Positions 13,869-25,832 of a stretch of 64,000 nucleotides of DNA are shown piece after piece (position 1 is the stretch's first letter; each line of letters begins with the position of its first letter). The position numbers and the translations under genes are program-made. The notes under the pieces are model-generated. The model ran no database searches, was not told the origin of the DNA, and was given only the letters and a program-made list of their open reading frames with translations. Location: assembly GCA_963662155.1 (NCBI GenBank), contig OY759269.1, positions 15,968,763-16,032,762 of the forward strand, in the 5' to 3' direction. The stretch comes from Lamellibrachia columna. Lineage: Eukaryota; Annelida; Polychaeta; Sabellida; Siboglinidae.

Positions 13869-14831
13869 CTAGTCAAATGGAACAATGGGCCCATTCAAAT
13901 TGGTCAGTGCACAGCAGACAGTGGCTATTTTGTCAATCGTGGCAGTTCCTTTTCCATCATTGACAAACAGATAGTCAATTGGCACTGTTTCACCAAGGAA
14001 GGTGTACTTTTGACGAAGCAGGCCAATGACACGCTCAACATGGATTCGCAGATGTGCGAGTTTGCGTGATCGTTCCAGCTCGATTGCTGGCATTTGTGTT
14101 TTCCCTTTAGTGAATGCAGGCATTTTGATTGTTGCCATCATCAATCCGACGCTATCATTGACGTCAAACCCCCTGTCGGCCATTACGACATCGCCTGGGA
14201 GGAGCTGATTTAGGAATCCACAGTGTTCTGTGAGGTATTTGTCACTGACTCGACCAGCCCAAGCTCTTGACAGGAAAGAAATAGTTCCTTGTGGTGTAAT
14301 TCCAATCAAGAATTTCACTGTGTTATGGTGCTTGTAGGATGACCAAGTCAGTGACCTTGCTTCCAGGTTTGATGGAGTTTCGATGTATACTTCGAAACAG
14401 TCGATGATGACAACTACTTTGGATTCGAGATAACGCCGAAACTCCATCGGCATTGTCTTCTTCAAGTCATCTCGTCCTGGCCATATAATTAGTGGCTGCA
14501 GCATAATGTAGAGAATGTCGAGGGTATTAAGGAAGGTTCTCGACACAGTTGACTGCTTGACGTTAAACATGAAGCCCAGCAGTTCATTTGATACATTTAG
14601 GCGTAGCTTAATTAATGTCATCAACAGTTGCTGGAACTTGGTCAAGGACGATCTGTGTGTCTCATTTTGACGGGGTGACACAAAGTTGACCAACTGGATG
14701 AGGATGTGGTGAGTTGGTAGGCCAGTGAGAAAATTCACCTTGTTATCATTGCCCGCTAAGCTGCTCTCAGTCAACTGTGCAGATGCCAACTGGACCTTTA
14801 AGCTGCTGTTCTCTAGCGTCAACCTCTTCAT
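13869..14831 (-). CDS. DDE transposase (DDE_Tnp_4 type) of the ISL2EU element
   Basis: A 320-residue frame with an N-terminal coiled stretch (LTLENSSLKVQLASAQL) and a helix-turn-helix-like block (LRLNVSNELLGFMFNVKQST, about 77-96). The nuclease core follows: Asp144 in VVIIDCFEVYIETPSN, Asp219 in VVMADRGFDV, and Glu266 in HLRIHVERVIGLL. All three catalytic acids are present. The spacing and the MADRGF and HVERVIG motifs are those of IS5/Harbinger-like DDE_4 transposases. It should cut and paste the element at AT targets. Upstream coding exons (THAP-like) join near 14860 but are one base out of frame, so this copy is probably inactive. Confidence 0.88.
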   Translation of the reverse strand: MKRLTLENSSLKVQLASAQLTESSLAGNDNKVNFLTGLPTHHILIQLVNFVSPRQNETHRSSLTKFQQLLMTLIKLRLNVSNELLGFMFNVKQSTVSRTFLNTLDILYIMLQPLIIWPGRDDLKKTMPMEFRRYLESKVVVIIDCFEVYIETPSNLEARSLTWSSYKHHNTVKFLIGITPQGTISFLSRAWAGRVSDKYLTEHCGFLNQLLPGDVVMADRGFDVNDSVGLMMATIKMPAFTKGKTQMPAIELERSRKLAHLRIHVERVIGLLRQKYTFLGETVPIDYLFVNDGKGTATIDKIATVCCALTNLNGPIVPFD

Positions 14832-15590
14832 CTCTTCCTGGATAGTAGTGTGTTGGCCATGTCTAGGCGAGATTTAGTCTCGGCACGATCAACTGTACGC
14901 TCATATCGAGATGAACTTGTTGCTCCGAACGATGGCTTGAACTTGTCATGACCAAGGTTTACGGTTGGCGCCCAGTCACAGTTAGTCTTGTCATACAAAC
15001 TGGCAGGCTTGCCTGCAAAATAATAATCAAGAAAACATATAGCAAGAATACTAATGTATTGCAGGTGTTTTCCACCCTTTACAGCAATATAATTCATATG
15101 TAATGTTTTGTTTAAATTGTTTTACTGTATTAAAACCAATTTTAACTATTTTGTTTAAATATGCATTCATAACTAGGCAACAATTAATATCACAAGGTAT
15201 TTCACTATAGTCAATGCTAATTAATATTTTTACTATACTAATAAAAATGCATCATTTTATGTTTATAAATTTGCTAGTCAGTCACTGACACATATGCAGA
15301 CCTACATTTAAAAACAAATAAGCCCAGGCTTCAGTTGCACTACACACAATGTCAATGACATATGTTAGCCTTACAGGGCACTTATTTGTACTTGTGCAAC
15401 TTTAAATACTTTGCCTTTGCCTGATATTACTTACCGTTCACAAAATGCAACGAGCAGACACGGGTGAATGGATAGTTCGACGTTTTAATATCACGCCGGC
15501 CTATGTTTGAAAGCCAGGCACGCTGTCGTTCCTCCGACAGCTGTCGGGTCTGTTCCCCTTGTGTTAGGCGAACTGTCGGTAGTCGATAGT
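14826..15590 (-). pseudogene. THAP-like N-terminal exons of the transposase gene
   Basis: One exon ends at 15435 before GTAAGT. Its minus-strand translation has the C-terminal half of a THAP zinc finger (WLSNIGRRDIK, then RVCSLHF). The next exon begins at 15012 after TTATTTTGCAG and continues KPASLYDKTNCDWAPTVNLG, typical of what follows THAP domains in transposases. The frame then needs a one-base shift near 14860 to enter the DDE block. The first zinc ligands should lie upstream of 15590, and I could not place them confidently. THAP domains bind the terminal repeats of their elements (family knowledge). Confidence 0.65.
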
Positions 15591-15815
15591 ACGACAAATG
15601 ACTGTCTCTGTCAGCTCGTTTTAACCATACTTCACTAATATCTACTAGTCACAAAGATACTCAATACGACAAAATAAATGCTAGTTGCGGTGTAATGCCG
15701 CATTAAACAACAGTAAACAACACCGAGCATTCACAGTGCGAGCGGCCCTAGTACTCCACGCGTGTACTCCAAGATGGCAGATCGCAAAAGTGCTGACGTC
15801 ACACGCACACCCTCT

Positions 15816-16057
15816 ATATGTGTATGCAAGTTTTATTTGATTGTATAAAATATAATCAATTTATTAAAATAATGCTTTACAAAAAACAAGGGGTAAGAAC
15901 CCCAAATCGCACTTATTTTGACCTGTTTTCAGGTGCCTTTTTTAGAACTGCCTAACTTAATTGCAATACAAACATGAGCCACGAGAGACATGAGAAATCT
16001 GCGATACTGTAGTAGTCAGCCATATATATGCTATATGTATGAAACTAAAATCATGGC
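15816..16057. other. Short non-coding flank
   Basis: AT-rich spacer between the ISL2EU element and the RecQ fragment, with no gene seen. Confidence 0.4.
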
Positions 16058-16348
16058 TTACCAGTATCGCTCAGCATCGGGTGAACAGCACCGAGACCCA
16101 ATATGTGTAGTCTTTCTTCCGATGACCAACACCATGTGGCATGTCAACATGTGCCAGCCGATATGCCTGCCGGGTAACATATCAAGTACACGAGGGAGAA
16201 TTGTGTATATGAGGGTTTCTCCGTACCCTGTTGGAAGTATTCCCATCACATAACGTCCATCAGCAATGTTCTGGATGCAGGCAAACTGTTTTTCTTTTAG
16301 TGCAAATTCTAAATTTAACGACCCTTGGCCTTGCTCTGCCGATAGCAT
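16058..16348 (-). pseudogene. RecQ-like helicase N-terminal fragment
   Basis: The translation from the Met at 16348 has FALKEKQFACIQNIADGRY, a RecQ Q-motif-like start, then ILPTGYGETLIY. The latter is the Walker A box with Glu in place of the essential Lys (the usual form is TGxGKS). The helicase similarity fades after about residue 55. The Lys loss and the short length make this a dead fragment. It probably belongs to the same repeated RecQ family as the fragments in the 1.49-kb array, which carry the next helicase motifs. Confidence 0.75.
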
Positions 16349-16372
16349 GTGTCACTCGTAGCGACTCCAAAG

Positions 16373-18902
16373 ATGGCCTGTATATTAGCCGGAACGAGGC
16401 CAGAACGAGCCCGGAACGAGGCCGGAACGAGCCCGGAACGAGATTGAATTGCTAAATGCGTGGATTACGTGATCTGTATAATGATTTCACTTGAATGTGT
16501 AGTTAGATAACGTAATAATGCAACTTTTCACAAAGTGGGAAATAATTACACGTACATTAAGATATGTTTTGGGCTCCCGGAACGATGACTTATTGACGAT
16601 CGGCGGCCATGTTTTGGCTGTTCCGTCTATTGAACATCACCACTGACATTAGTGGGTTACTCATGGTGATCTCGGCCTGTAGAGATCTCGGCCTGCATGT
16701 AATGGTTATAAAAACGACACAAAGCAAGAATGTGAAAAGAAATCGGGATGTTTATTTTTTATAAAGCATGCATACATGTATTAATTCGTACAACAATAAT
16801 GACAATTTTAAAACAATATAAAATCATACATCCATGATCCAGGGCAGTGGGAAGGCACATGCTTATTTGATGGCGACCTGCACTCGCCATGTTGTAACAC
16901 CGTCATTGGGTTTACATGGAATTTTTCTAGACATAGCAGCGCCACCTACATCTTCTATACCCTGGTAGTGTCATAAAAAAACCAGTGGATCACAGTATAT
17001 AGTATATTTGGTTACTAATACAAAACATGACCATGTGCCCCTAGTGATATCGATTTAGCTGCATTGGCATACCGATTTAGCTGCGTAGCACCAACAAATA
17101 TAACATATTAGTATAAAGCTTTAATAAATACTAATACACCAGCTAGTATCCTACACGGAACACACTAATAACATACTCGTCTAAACACTAAACAAAACAT
17201 GGTCTACATACAAATCAATAGCATTATCAAATAACATAGACGCCTGCTGGCAGCAGTGCTGTTGTAGATTCCAGCGTCTTAGTATTTGATTATCGCTACA
17301 CCACCGTGTACAGTAAGAAAGAATATTAAGTTTGTAGATGATTCAGCTAATGATTAGTACAGTTAGAGATAACACGTATATTTACAAATGTACATATATG
17401 CATATGTACATATCTGTATATTTACATAATCATATATCTGCAAATTTACATATCATACATATTGTGTATACATAACCAACACTGAAGAGCTGTATTCTCG
17501 AACCCAACACAGACCTTGTGATGCCAGGCATCACAGAGATCACAGCCAACCATGTCAGCGTACAAGTTGGGAAGACCACGGTCACATAGAATCGTGGATC
17601 ACATGTGTGGTAGAAAGGATTTCCTTGGGAGTCTTCTTATTTTTTCGCGGAAAACTGCTGAAGCAACTGATCAAATGGCTGTTGATTGCCTGAGTTGTAA
17701 TTGCAGTAGGTACTGAACCCTGAATAAACAAGGGGTCCATTACACAAATAGTAAGAAATGAAAGTACTAGTGTGCACAGTTACAAAGAAAAGTTGGTGAA
17801 AGTGGATTCACAAGTCAGACAATGATTCAATCATCTGACCATTTCAGAGCACATCTACAAAGAACATTTTGCGAAAGTGGATTCACAAGTCAAACAATGA
17901 TTCAGTAATCTGACCATTACATAGCACATTTACAAAGAACATGGTGTGAAGTAAATTTCCTTAATGATAAATAACAACTATGCATAGTTACACGGGCGCC
18001 TTAGGTACACAACATGAGATAAGCCCAATATAAATTGTGTGTCAAATTCAAAATCTAACATAAGTAATTATTCCATAATTTATTCTTTTAAATTCACTCA
18101 TAAAAGGCCCAATATAAATTGTATATAAAATTCAGAATCTAACATAAGTAATTATTCCATAATTTATTCTTTTAAATTCACTCATAAATTGCATTATGCA
18201 CAACAAAAGGCCGCTCCTAAAAAAAGAATTTAGTTGTAGTGTTCATTGTGTAACACTGAAGAATAAAAACAGTGCCATGTAGTATACAATATTTTAATAA
18301 ATATTTAATTGTCTACAAAAAATGTTGCGTTACATAATAATGTAATATAACACCAATATTCAATACGTGGAATGAAAGTTTTATTGACCAATAGCGTATT
18401 GGAAAAGGGTTAACAGAAGAAGTGTAATATAATATAGTTACCTGTAATACATATTATAAAGTAAATTATAATACATAGTCATATACATTAATATACATAA
18501 TGATGTTGTATAGAAGGGTGGAGTTAAACTGTATCATTTCAGATTTACTCCATTTTATTTAGATATAAATTATTTCATATACCAGTACACATCCCAATCA
18601 GTGATCACCAGTATTAATGCAGTAGATGGTGTATGAATAGTAACCCACTAATGTAAGGCCGCCCACTAGGTTATGTTCAATAGACGGAACAGCCAAAACA
18701 TGGCCGCCGATCGTCAATAAGTCATCGTTCCGGGAGCCCAAAACATATCTTAATGTACGTGTAATTATTCCCACTTGGTGAAAAGTTGCATTATTACGTT
18801 ATCTAACTACACATTCAAGTGAAATCGTTATACAGATCACGTAATCCACGCATTTAGCAATTCAATCTCGTTCCGGGCTCGTTCTGGCTAATATATAGGC
18901 CC
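16373..18902. mobile_element. Long-TIR non-autonomous DNA transposon (2.5 kb)
   Basis: The arms at 16374-16661 and 18640-18901 are inverted repeats of about 265-285 bp. They begin GGCCTGTATATTAGCC (left) and, read inward on the minus strand, GGCCTATATATTAGCC (right). The left arm has extra tandem GCCCGGAACGAG units. The word CTCCAAAG flanks both ends (16365-16372 and 18903-18910) and is a candidate 8-bp target duplication. No transposase is encoded. The interior holds two small tandem duplications near 17790-17945 and 18026-18190. The superfamily is unclear; P-type, hAT and related groups make 8-bp duplications. Confidence 0.8.
17790..18190. repeat. Two small tandem duplications inside the long-TIR element
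   Basis: A unit of about 80 bp containing GAAAGTGGATTCACAAGTC is repeated twice (about 17790-17945). A unit of about 86 bp containing CCAATATAAATTGT and TAATTATTCCATAATTTAT is also repeated twice (about 18026-18187). Confidence 0.8.
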
Positions 18903-18910
18903 CTCCAAAG

Positions 18911-19607
18911 AGCATAAATCGCACTGGCTATTAACCGAGCAGCTCTGGAAATAACAGCCCATAATTGGTTATTTCCCGAGCAAACCGGAAGCTGATTTAA
19001 GCTTTGAGTTTATCTAGTTATTTCTGCACGTTATATCATCTACAAAGCAAATATTTCCTTAAAATCAAAATATAAATGTAGCAGATATAACAAAGCTGCT
19101 CTAAAAGTTAGCCTCTGATCGGCCCTTATTTTCAGAGCATGCTCTGAAAATAGTCTAAGCCTATAAAATAAGAGGATTTACTTCGCCCTGTTCAATGGTT
19201 AAGAGTATGCAGCAGCGCCCCCTAGGTTTTTTGATGTTGAGGTGTTCGCAAACATGAGACCGTGAAAGGGTTATGGAAATTTTTGCTCTGCGATAAATTG
19301 TAACAACGCACGGCGAAAATGCGGCACGATGTCATTTTTTTTCGGTTTTCCGCGAACGAAGAAAGGTAGTATGTAAATTACATTTCTTTTAAAAATAGAA
19401 ATATGTGCAACAGTAATAAACTTATAGTGAATTTTGTGTTGATGGATCTGTGTCTGTGAGCGATAACATCATGATCCGATGATGATTCAAACATGGCACT
19501 AATATTATCCTTATAAACGACTCCTGTTATAAATAGATTCTGACAAAAATAACAAAGACCCATATACACAAGCAGGTACCACGCAGGCTTCCAAACCCAA
19601 GAGGTTA
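18911..19607. other. Non-coding stretch, no gene seen
   Basis: No supported coding region. An open frame on the minus strand (19378-19611) enters the minisatellite and has no recognisable motif. Confidence 0.4.
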
Positions 19608-19820
19608 GCAATCAGTGAGCCACCCCCTACTGACCCCTCTCCCCCGGAGCAATCAGTGAGCCACCCCCTACTGACCCCTCTCCCCCGGAGCAATCAGTGA
19701 GCCACCCCCTACTGACCCCTCTCTGCCGGAGCAGTCAGTAAGCCACCCCCTACTGACCCCTCTCCCCCGGAGCAATCAGTGAGCCACCCCCTACTGACCA
19801 TTCTCCCCCGGAGCAGTCAG
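19608..19820. repeat. 41-bp minisatellite, about 5.2 copies
   Basis: The unit starts GCAATCAGTGAGCCACCCCC and ends CTCTCCCCCGGA; units 3-5 differ by a few substitutions. It is GC-rich in an otherwise AT-rich region. Confidence 0.95.
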
Positions 19821-20250
19821 GTACATCATATTATACAGTTGTTTATTTCCATCAAAATATTTCTTTCAAGAAGCTCTGTTGACATTTGCTGTAGTTCTTT
19901 TCAAAGTGGGTCTCTAATGGTTACTATAAAGCACACACACTAGTATCTCAGTGGGTTGTGGTTGGTTCAATTCCAACCGGTGATGCGGGGGTTGCAGAAA
20001 GCTCGCAACAACACACCTGGTTGTGGGCAATCTCACTGAAATATACAAGTGTTTGTAAATATTACTCCATCCTAGAAACAGTAATATAGTAGTTTAAACA
20101 TATAAGTAATGTAAGAATATTAGTTCACCTCTAAATCACAATTAAATGTTTTAAGTGTTTATTTAAAATAAATTGATATGATCTTGCTGATGTATTTGTT
20201 GACCCTGTTCATGTACTACCTGCATCTTTCTGCTGTCTTTATTACAACAG

Positions 20251-20561
20251 TATTGTGCAAGGTCGGTCTGGCAGCACCAAGTCGCCTGCTGCTTGGTTGT
20301 GTCGACCTTCTTGAAGGTCAATACCGAGAAGTGGCTGATGAATGCATACACGGCGAGAGGGTAAAGGCCAACATGGTTGCATCACTAGCTGAGAGAGTGG
20401 ATCTCTCCATCCTTAAGTGCGATGTCTGCCACATGGAGTCCATTTTGCTCCATCTCATGGCGAACATCCAGCTGCACCACACTCTGCACGAATACAACCG
20501 ACATTTGCGAGACAATAGAAACCGCAAAAATCGGAAGACGGTCAAGTTTTGTCATAAGTGA
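20251..20561 (+). CDS. Unidentified exon-like open frame
   Basis: An open frame runs to a stop at 20561 and is preceded by a good splice acceptor (GTCTTTATTACAACAG, ending at 20250). The reading begins VLCKVGLAAPSRLLLGCV and contains KCDVCHME and later a basic tail (NRNRKNRKTVK). The CxxC and nearby His residues could be a zinc site, but I do not recognise a family. It may be the last exon of a transposon or host gene. The context (RecQ fragment 0.9 kb downstream, transposon debris around) favours a mobile-element origin. Confidence 0.35.
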
Positions 20562-21459
20562 TGTGATAGCACCTGTGTACCTGTGTTGCTTCTTTCCTCT
20601 GATGGGAATGTTCCTGTATTTTGTTTGTGTTTGGAGTTATGAACGTTTAATTAACTCATGAACCTCATGAAGGTAGGTTAGGAGCAACAAAATGAAGCTA
20701 AATTTAATTTTGATTTAATTTTAATTTTGATTACGCTTGTCTAGCAGATAAAAATTCCACACGTTAAATCAAACAGTAAGCCGTACAAATAATAAATATC
20801 ATTGTATTGGACGTTGTCAGTGACACTTAGTACATAGTTGATTTATTCTAACGTTAGGCATCACCCAATTCCGTGGTAACCTGGTGTCATTTTTCAACTT
20901 CGTCCCAATCCGTGAATCAGAGTTTATGCTGAAGTAGCAACTATAATTGTTCATTTAGTGTAGACGTCTTAGATTTATGCCTTTTGTAATATGCACTATG
21001 TCATCGTCAATGACAAGGTGAACAAAGTTAGTATTTACTTTAGACAACTCAACTATACTATATGATATAGTAGTATATAAACAATGTCAATGAAGTTTCT
21101 TCGTGGATTTCGTAATTAATGTTGATATTCAGATTTCAACAAGCTATTGCTATATGTAGTATAACACTTATTAACTTTATAATATGTGCTAAATAATCGA
21201 TGCGTAACCAGTTAGATAAGTTTTCTTCAGAATAAACAGTGGTAGGGCCATTTTCCATCATATGCAATGAGCCAATGTTAACGCGAAGTAACATCGAAAA
21301 ACCTAGGTGGCGCTTCAGTCGCACCATAACAGAAATCGTATAGGACCAGGCGAAGTAAAGCCTCTTATCTTATACGCTCTTTGGCGACTCCATTTGCATT
21401 TCTGTAGGCGTTACCGGATGAAGGTCCAACAGCCAATCAGCGTCATTATCGACCTTAAT
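20562..21459. other. Non-coding stretch, no gene seen
   Basis: AT-rich, with no supported coding region and no element ends recognised. Confidence 0.4.
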
Positions 21460-21545
21460 GAGCGCATGTCAACATGTGCCAGTCGATATGCTTGCCGGGT
21501 AACATATCAAGTACACGAGGGAGAATTGTGTATATGAGGGTTTCG
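21460..21545 (-). pseudogene. Second copy of a RecQ N-terminal fragment
   Basis: About 80 bp (from ATGTCAACATGTGCCAG to TATATGAGGGTTTC) nearly repeat 16138-16222, including the reverse complement of the segment just after the Walker A region. It is too short to encode anything alone. It shows that the RecQ-bearing repeat family has at least two breakpoints here. Confidence 0.7.
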
Positions 21546-22200
21546 GTAATCGTTTACTTAACTGGCCTAAATTATTAGGGCTTTAAGCCGACGGTTTTTC
21601 CTGCATTTGTGTGCCTGAATGCGTTCCTTACATCATTCCACATATGTTCCAGTAAAGAAAGTTCATAATATTCTAAAAAATATTGTGTTTTAGCCTTTCA
21701 GGCCACTTTTAATCAGTTTTACACATCAAAACAGCGGAACCGATTGCATGATAAACATGGCGCGCATGCGATTAGCGCATTAGCCACGCCTCGGTGCCAT
21801 CAGAACCGCGGAGACGATGTTTGTGTGTAATGGGCATACAATTACGCAACGTAAAAAACGAAGAGAAAAACATTTAGAAAATATTTCAAACGAAGAAATT
21901 CTAGAAAAAAAATTAAAACATTCTCCGCAGTTTTCATATTAAACGCAACATTTGTATAGCACATACAATCATTTTTAAAGTAATATTTCATATTTTATTT
22001 AATGAAATATTTGATGTTGCACTGTCAAGTATTTTTCACTTTCTGGGGCAGGAGTACTAGCTGCACGTGTTGTTGATGTAGCATAACAACATCATCTGGA
22101 ATGCTTTTAATAAAAGTATGGTTGCCTTTGTGTATGTAGGTATGTATGTAGTTATAAAATAAATAAATATTACTTTACCAACTAATTTCTTAAAACATTT
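21546..22200. other. Non-coding stretch left of the second Polinton remnant
   Basis: No supported gene. The left breakpoint of the Polinton remnant must lie near 22.2 kb, but I see no terminal repeat there. Confidence 0.4.
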
Positions 22201-22209
22201 GGAACAGTT

Positions 22210-22865
<656 letters not shown>

Positions 22866-22934
22866 GGTGATGACTGCGTCTACAACTGAGAGGTCGCGGA
22901 CCCTCAATAATCTATATAGCAAGTGTGGGGTATT

Positions 22935-23182
22935 GGTGGTGGTGGTGGTGATGGTGGTGGTGGTGGTGGTGGTGGTGGTGGTATATATAATAAGAAGTCA
23001 ATGATATATGTGCGAGGTGATGTATGACAATGGTTACTATTGTCCACTATGTCCAATATAATTGACTACGGGTTCCCTTTCGACTATGGAGGGGTGTCAC
23101 TCGTAGGAATAAAATAACAATGATATGACGTTCCATTCCTTTTTTGTCACTTTTATTAAATAGAATACATATGTTGTGCATG

Positions 23183-23264
<82 letters not shown>

Positions 23265-23472
23265 TGTACTGGTATGGAGGGATAGACTTATATATACGAT
23301 GAAGATATATGACGGTTTGTTGGTTTGTTATTACCGCGACAGTGACCACTAGCTTACGAACGTTTACCGCCGCGCCAGATTCTAGTACTATGGAATGTAT
23401 TGTGGGCTTTTACATAACGACAAAGGTAACGTGAATGATGAATTATAAGTCGGTATCTTCATACGCAAAGGA

Positions 23473-23537
<65 letters not shown>

Positions 23538-23810
23538 ATTAAATAAAATAATATATGATAACAATTACTATTTACTACAGTGTCACAAGACGCAAATACA
23601 AGATTACACGATAAGTATAAAATGATGTATTAATACACTAATATCGTTCATGTACTAAAATACTGTTCATCAGTGTCACAAGACGACAATAAAAGTATAA
23701 AATTATACACGATATAATAATGCTACACTATTATCGTTCATATAACAGTATGTTCTTACAGTTGCCATGGGTTGTAGGTAGTTATTTGTTGTTGTATGTA
23801 ATTTTACCAT
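22935..23810. other. Non-coding spacer of Polinton 2
   Basis: It contains a (GGT)n tract (about 22935-22981) and two (TA)n tracts (about 23186-23263 and 23476-23534). Between them is a stretch with local similarity to Polinton 1 at 48630-48810 (the CGCGACAGTGAC / CTAGCTTACGA phrase). It lies upstream of the polymerase start on the minus strand, so it is probably the promoter region. Confidence 0.65.
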
Positions 23811-23813
23811 TCG

Positions 23814-24841
23814 GGTGCGTTGATCATGTTGCTGAGGCAGTGGCATATTTCTTTGGTGACTTCGTTTAATCTATTACACGTCATCTGACAAGTTGACATG
23901 ATCAGATGGCCCATGGCTTCCTCTATCATAATGTCACATGCCGCTGGTTCCATCAGCGGCACAGGTGTTCGTGACGTTAGGAAGTACGTCGTCGCGTCCA
24001 GAACCTCCTCTTCCTCCTCCTCTTCCTCCTCCTCCTTGCGTGTTGGTGGAGATGGAGGTGTTGCTGGGCTAAACTAAAAGTAGGATGTCGACGGCTGTGG
24101 CGACTGCGACCGTGATGATGGAAACGACGGTGGTGGTGGTGGCGTCTGCGAACGGGGTGGTGGCGCTGGTGATGCTGGTGTTGGCGGTGGTGTCGTCTGC
24201 GAGTGGGGTGGCGGCGGTGGTGATGATGGTGGTGGCGTCTGCACCTGTGATAGCGGAGTCAGTAGGAACGACGGTGGTGGGGGTGGTGGCGTCATTGGTG
24301 ATGCTGCCAGTTGTCTTTGCCTTCATTATCGTCGTCGCCACTGTCGTCCTCTCCTCGTATGCCGATCTCAATTGATCGACCTGCTTTATCACTGTCAGTA
24401 ATACTTATCGTTGCATTGATTGTCAGTTCTTGTCGCCGCTAATTGTCGCCACGCTCGAGCACGAACGTCTGCCGGCAGCATGGGCGCCTCGTCGTCATCG
24501 TCACTACTACTACTATTACTAATAACAGGGCACGTATCTTTGTATTGACTGGCGATGGTATTTCTGACCTTCTCTTTCATATCGAGACGCCATTGCGGTT
24601 TCCCGGCTTTCTCGACAAAGGCTGTGACAACCCAGCACAGGACGTGGTTGACCAAACCGGACGACGGTACGTAATACTCATCGTCCGACAGATTCAATAT
24701 ACGAACCACATCGGCACACGTATAACGAACGCAGGCCTCGTCTACCGCTACATAGAATATCTGTTGGTTCAATAGGGCATCCGTACGATCCCATATTTTA
24801 TCTATTTTACTTACTATCATCTGTATATCATCGCTGCCGCC

Positions 24842-24900
<59 letters not shown>

Positions 24901-25048
24901 CTATGGTTATGACAGCAGCAGCAGAGTCGGCAGCGACGATATGATGACCGTCGTCGTCACCCTCGAAGTCTGACCACAACAGGTGTGTGGATGCTGTGGA
25001 CGAGGAAGAAGAGGGAAATAGTGGCATGACGTTTTCATACGTATCCAG
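23814..25048 (-). pseudogene. C-terminal extension region of the Polinton 2 SSB gene
   Basis: The reading from 25048 downward has a poly-Ser tract (GCT repeat, 24841-24899) and a helical block (IDKIWDRTDALLNQQ to CWVVTAFVEKAG, 24600-24800). That block aligns with IDKIANRAESMYNEQQ to LSWLSVEVISTCG in Polinton 1. A Pro/Thr-rich low-complexity part follows (24074-24392). The final block, 23814-24073, has LDATTYFLTSRTPVP and a helical end that aligns with the last exon in Polinton 1 (LDATVIATPHDTVAV). In-frame stops lie at 25049-25051 (TGA) and 24074-24076 (TAG). A phase-0 splice at about 24570 to 24380 is plausible. The function of this region is unknown. Confidence 0.6.
24841..24899. repeat. 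(GCT)n microsatellite encoding poly-Ser
   Basis: About 19 triplets inside the helical extension gene of Polinton 2. The Polinton 1 homologue has a shorter Ser/Gly tract at the same place. Confidence 0.9.
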
Positions 25049-25126
25049 TCACTCTTGCACTTTTTCGACGCTGTCATTCATCGTCTCGCTGGTAGTGCTG
25101 GAGCCGCCGGTATTCTCTTTGTCTTC

Positions 25127-25627
25127 CTACAAAGATAATGGTCCGTCTAGCACTTCCAGTTCTGACACGGTGTAGCTGACATACGCATTGTTTATGCGTT
25201 TTTTAATTGTCACCATGACACGGGCCCCCCTCAGCAGCGACAATGACGCATACCGCTCTTCGTCTGACTTCATAGCAACGTAGCTGTTAGCACTGAATCC
25301 CGGTGCTTTTGCTGCTACATTACCGAACAATGTTGCCCACGCTTCTGTCCCGATCCAGTCTTGCAGGAGGACACGCAGGGCGAACCTGTACACGGGAACC
25401 CTTTGCCATTGGTGAACGGGACAATAGCAGCCATTGTTTTCTACCTGCACGCTTTTGAGACAGAGCGCACACGATGCATATACGATGTATTTATCTTGCT
25501 TGGCGCAAGTGACTATTGTTAACGGTCTTGTAAATGTGTAGGTTCCGTTACTCACCTCAGTCTGGAGACGCATCAGGTTCATCATCTTCTGCGACGGCTG
25601 CGAATCGACAAACTGTTTCGTGGCCAT
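25127..25627 (-). CDS. RPA-like single-strand DNA-binding protein, Polinton 2
   Basis: A 166-residue frame that resembles the third DNA-binding domain (DBD-C) of RPA70. It has an OB-fold start with KYIVYASCALCLKSV, a zinc-ribbon knuckle with Cys-x2-Cys and Cys-x-Cys/His pairs (SCALC to CYCPVHQW, about residues 52-74), and VYRFALRVLLQDWIGTEAWA followed by LFGNVAAKAPGFSANSYVAM. The SDEERYASLSLLRGARVMV block ends in a beta strand pattern. Its homologue in Polinton 1 is 50389-50814. A TATA box lies 86 bp upstream. It should coat single-stranded DNA during element replication (inference). The stop at 25127-25129 coincides with a splice-acceptor-like TTATCTTTGTAG, so the protein may continue. Confidence 0.72.
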   Translation of the reverse strand: MATKQFVDSQPSQKMMNLMRLQTEVSNGTYTFTRPLTIVTCAKQDKYIVYASCALCLKSVQVENNGCYCPVHQWQRVPVYRFALRVLLQDWIGTEAWATLFGNVAAKAPGFSANSYVAMKSDEERYASLSLLRGARVMVTIKKRINNAYVSYTVSELEVLDGPLSL

Positions 25628-25712
25628 GATGTGCTGTCGAGTCGAGTGTCTTCTACTAGGCAGTTGCTTGATCGAGAGAGAGTGTGATTATGACCGTTAG
25701 AGTGGTGGCTCG

Positions 25713-25722
25713 CCTTATATAG
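25713..25722 (-). promoter_or_regulatory. TATA box of the Polinton 2 SSB gene
   Basis: CTATATAAGG on the minus strand, 86 bp before the ATG at 25627, in GC-rich surroundings. The Polinton 1 homologue has CTATATAAAG at almost the same distance. Confidence 0.7.
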
Positions 25723-25832
25723 CGGGGCGCACGTATCGGCGCGCTTTTCGTTATCTCTCCAGCTGCGACCGTTGGCGCGCGTAGCGCTGTCGACGCACAT
25801 TCCTACCGTCTGGCTGTTGATAGTGCACATTC

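Larger units (their letters stand above)
10752..15815. mobile_element. ISL2EU-type (IS4EU) DNA transposon, near-complete
   Basis: The termini AGAGGGTGT and ACACCCTCT are inverted repeats, each followed inward by the palindrome TGACGTCA and GCAC. A 2-bp AT duplication flanks the element (10750-10751 and 15816-15817). Inside are two convergent genes: a YqaJ-type nuclease gene on the plus strand and a DDE transposase gene with a THAP-like head on the minus strand. That pairing is what is known for ISL2EU elements. Both genes carry a frameshift, so this copy looks recently inactivated. An inverted repeat with paired hammerhead ribozymes lies between the two stop codons. Confidence 0.88.

Noticed and set aside
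24085..24375. Val-rich plus-strand frame
   Set aside because: Antisense of Pro/Thr-rich low-complexity sequence of the SSB extension.
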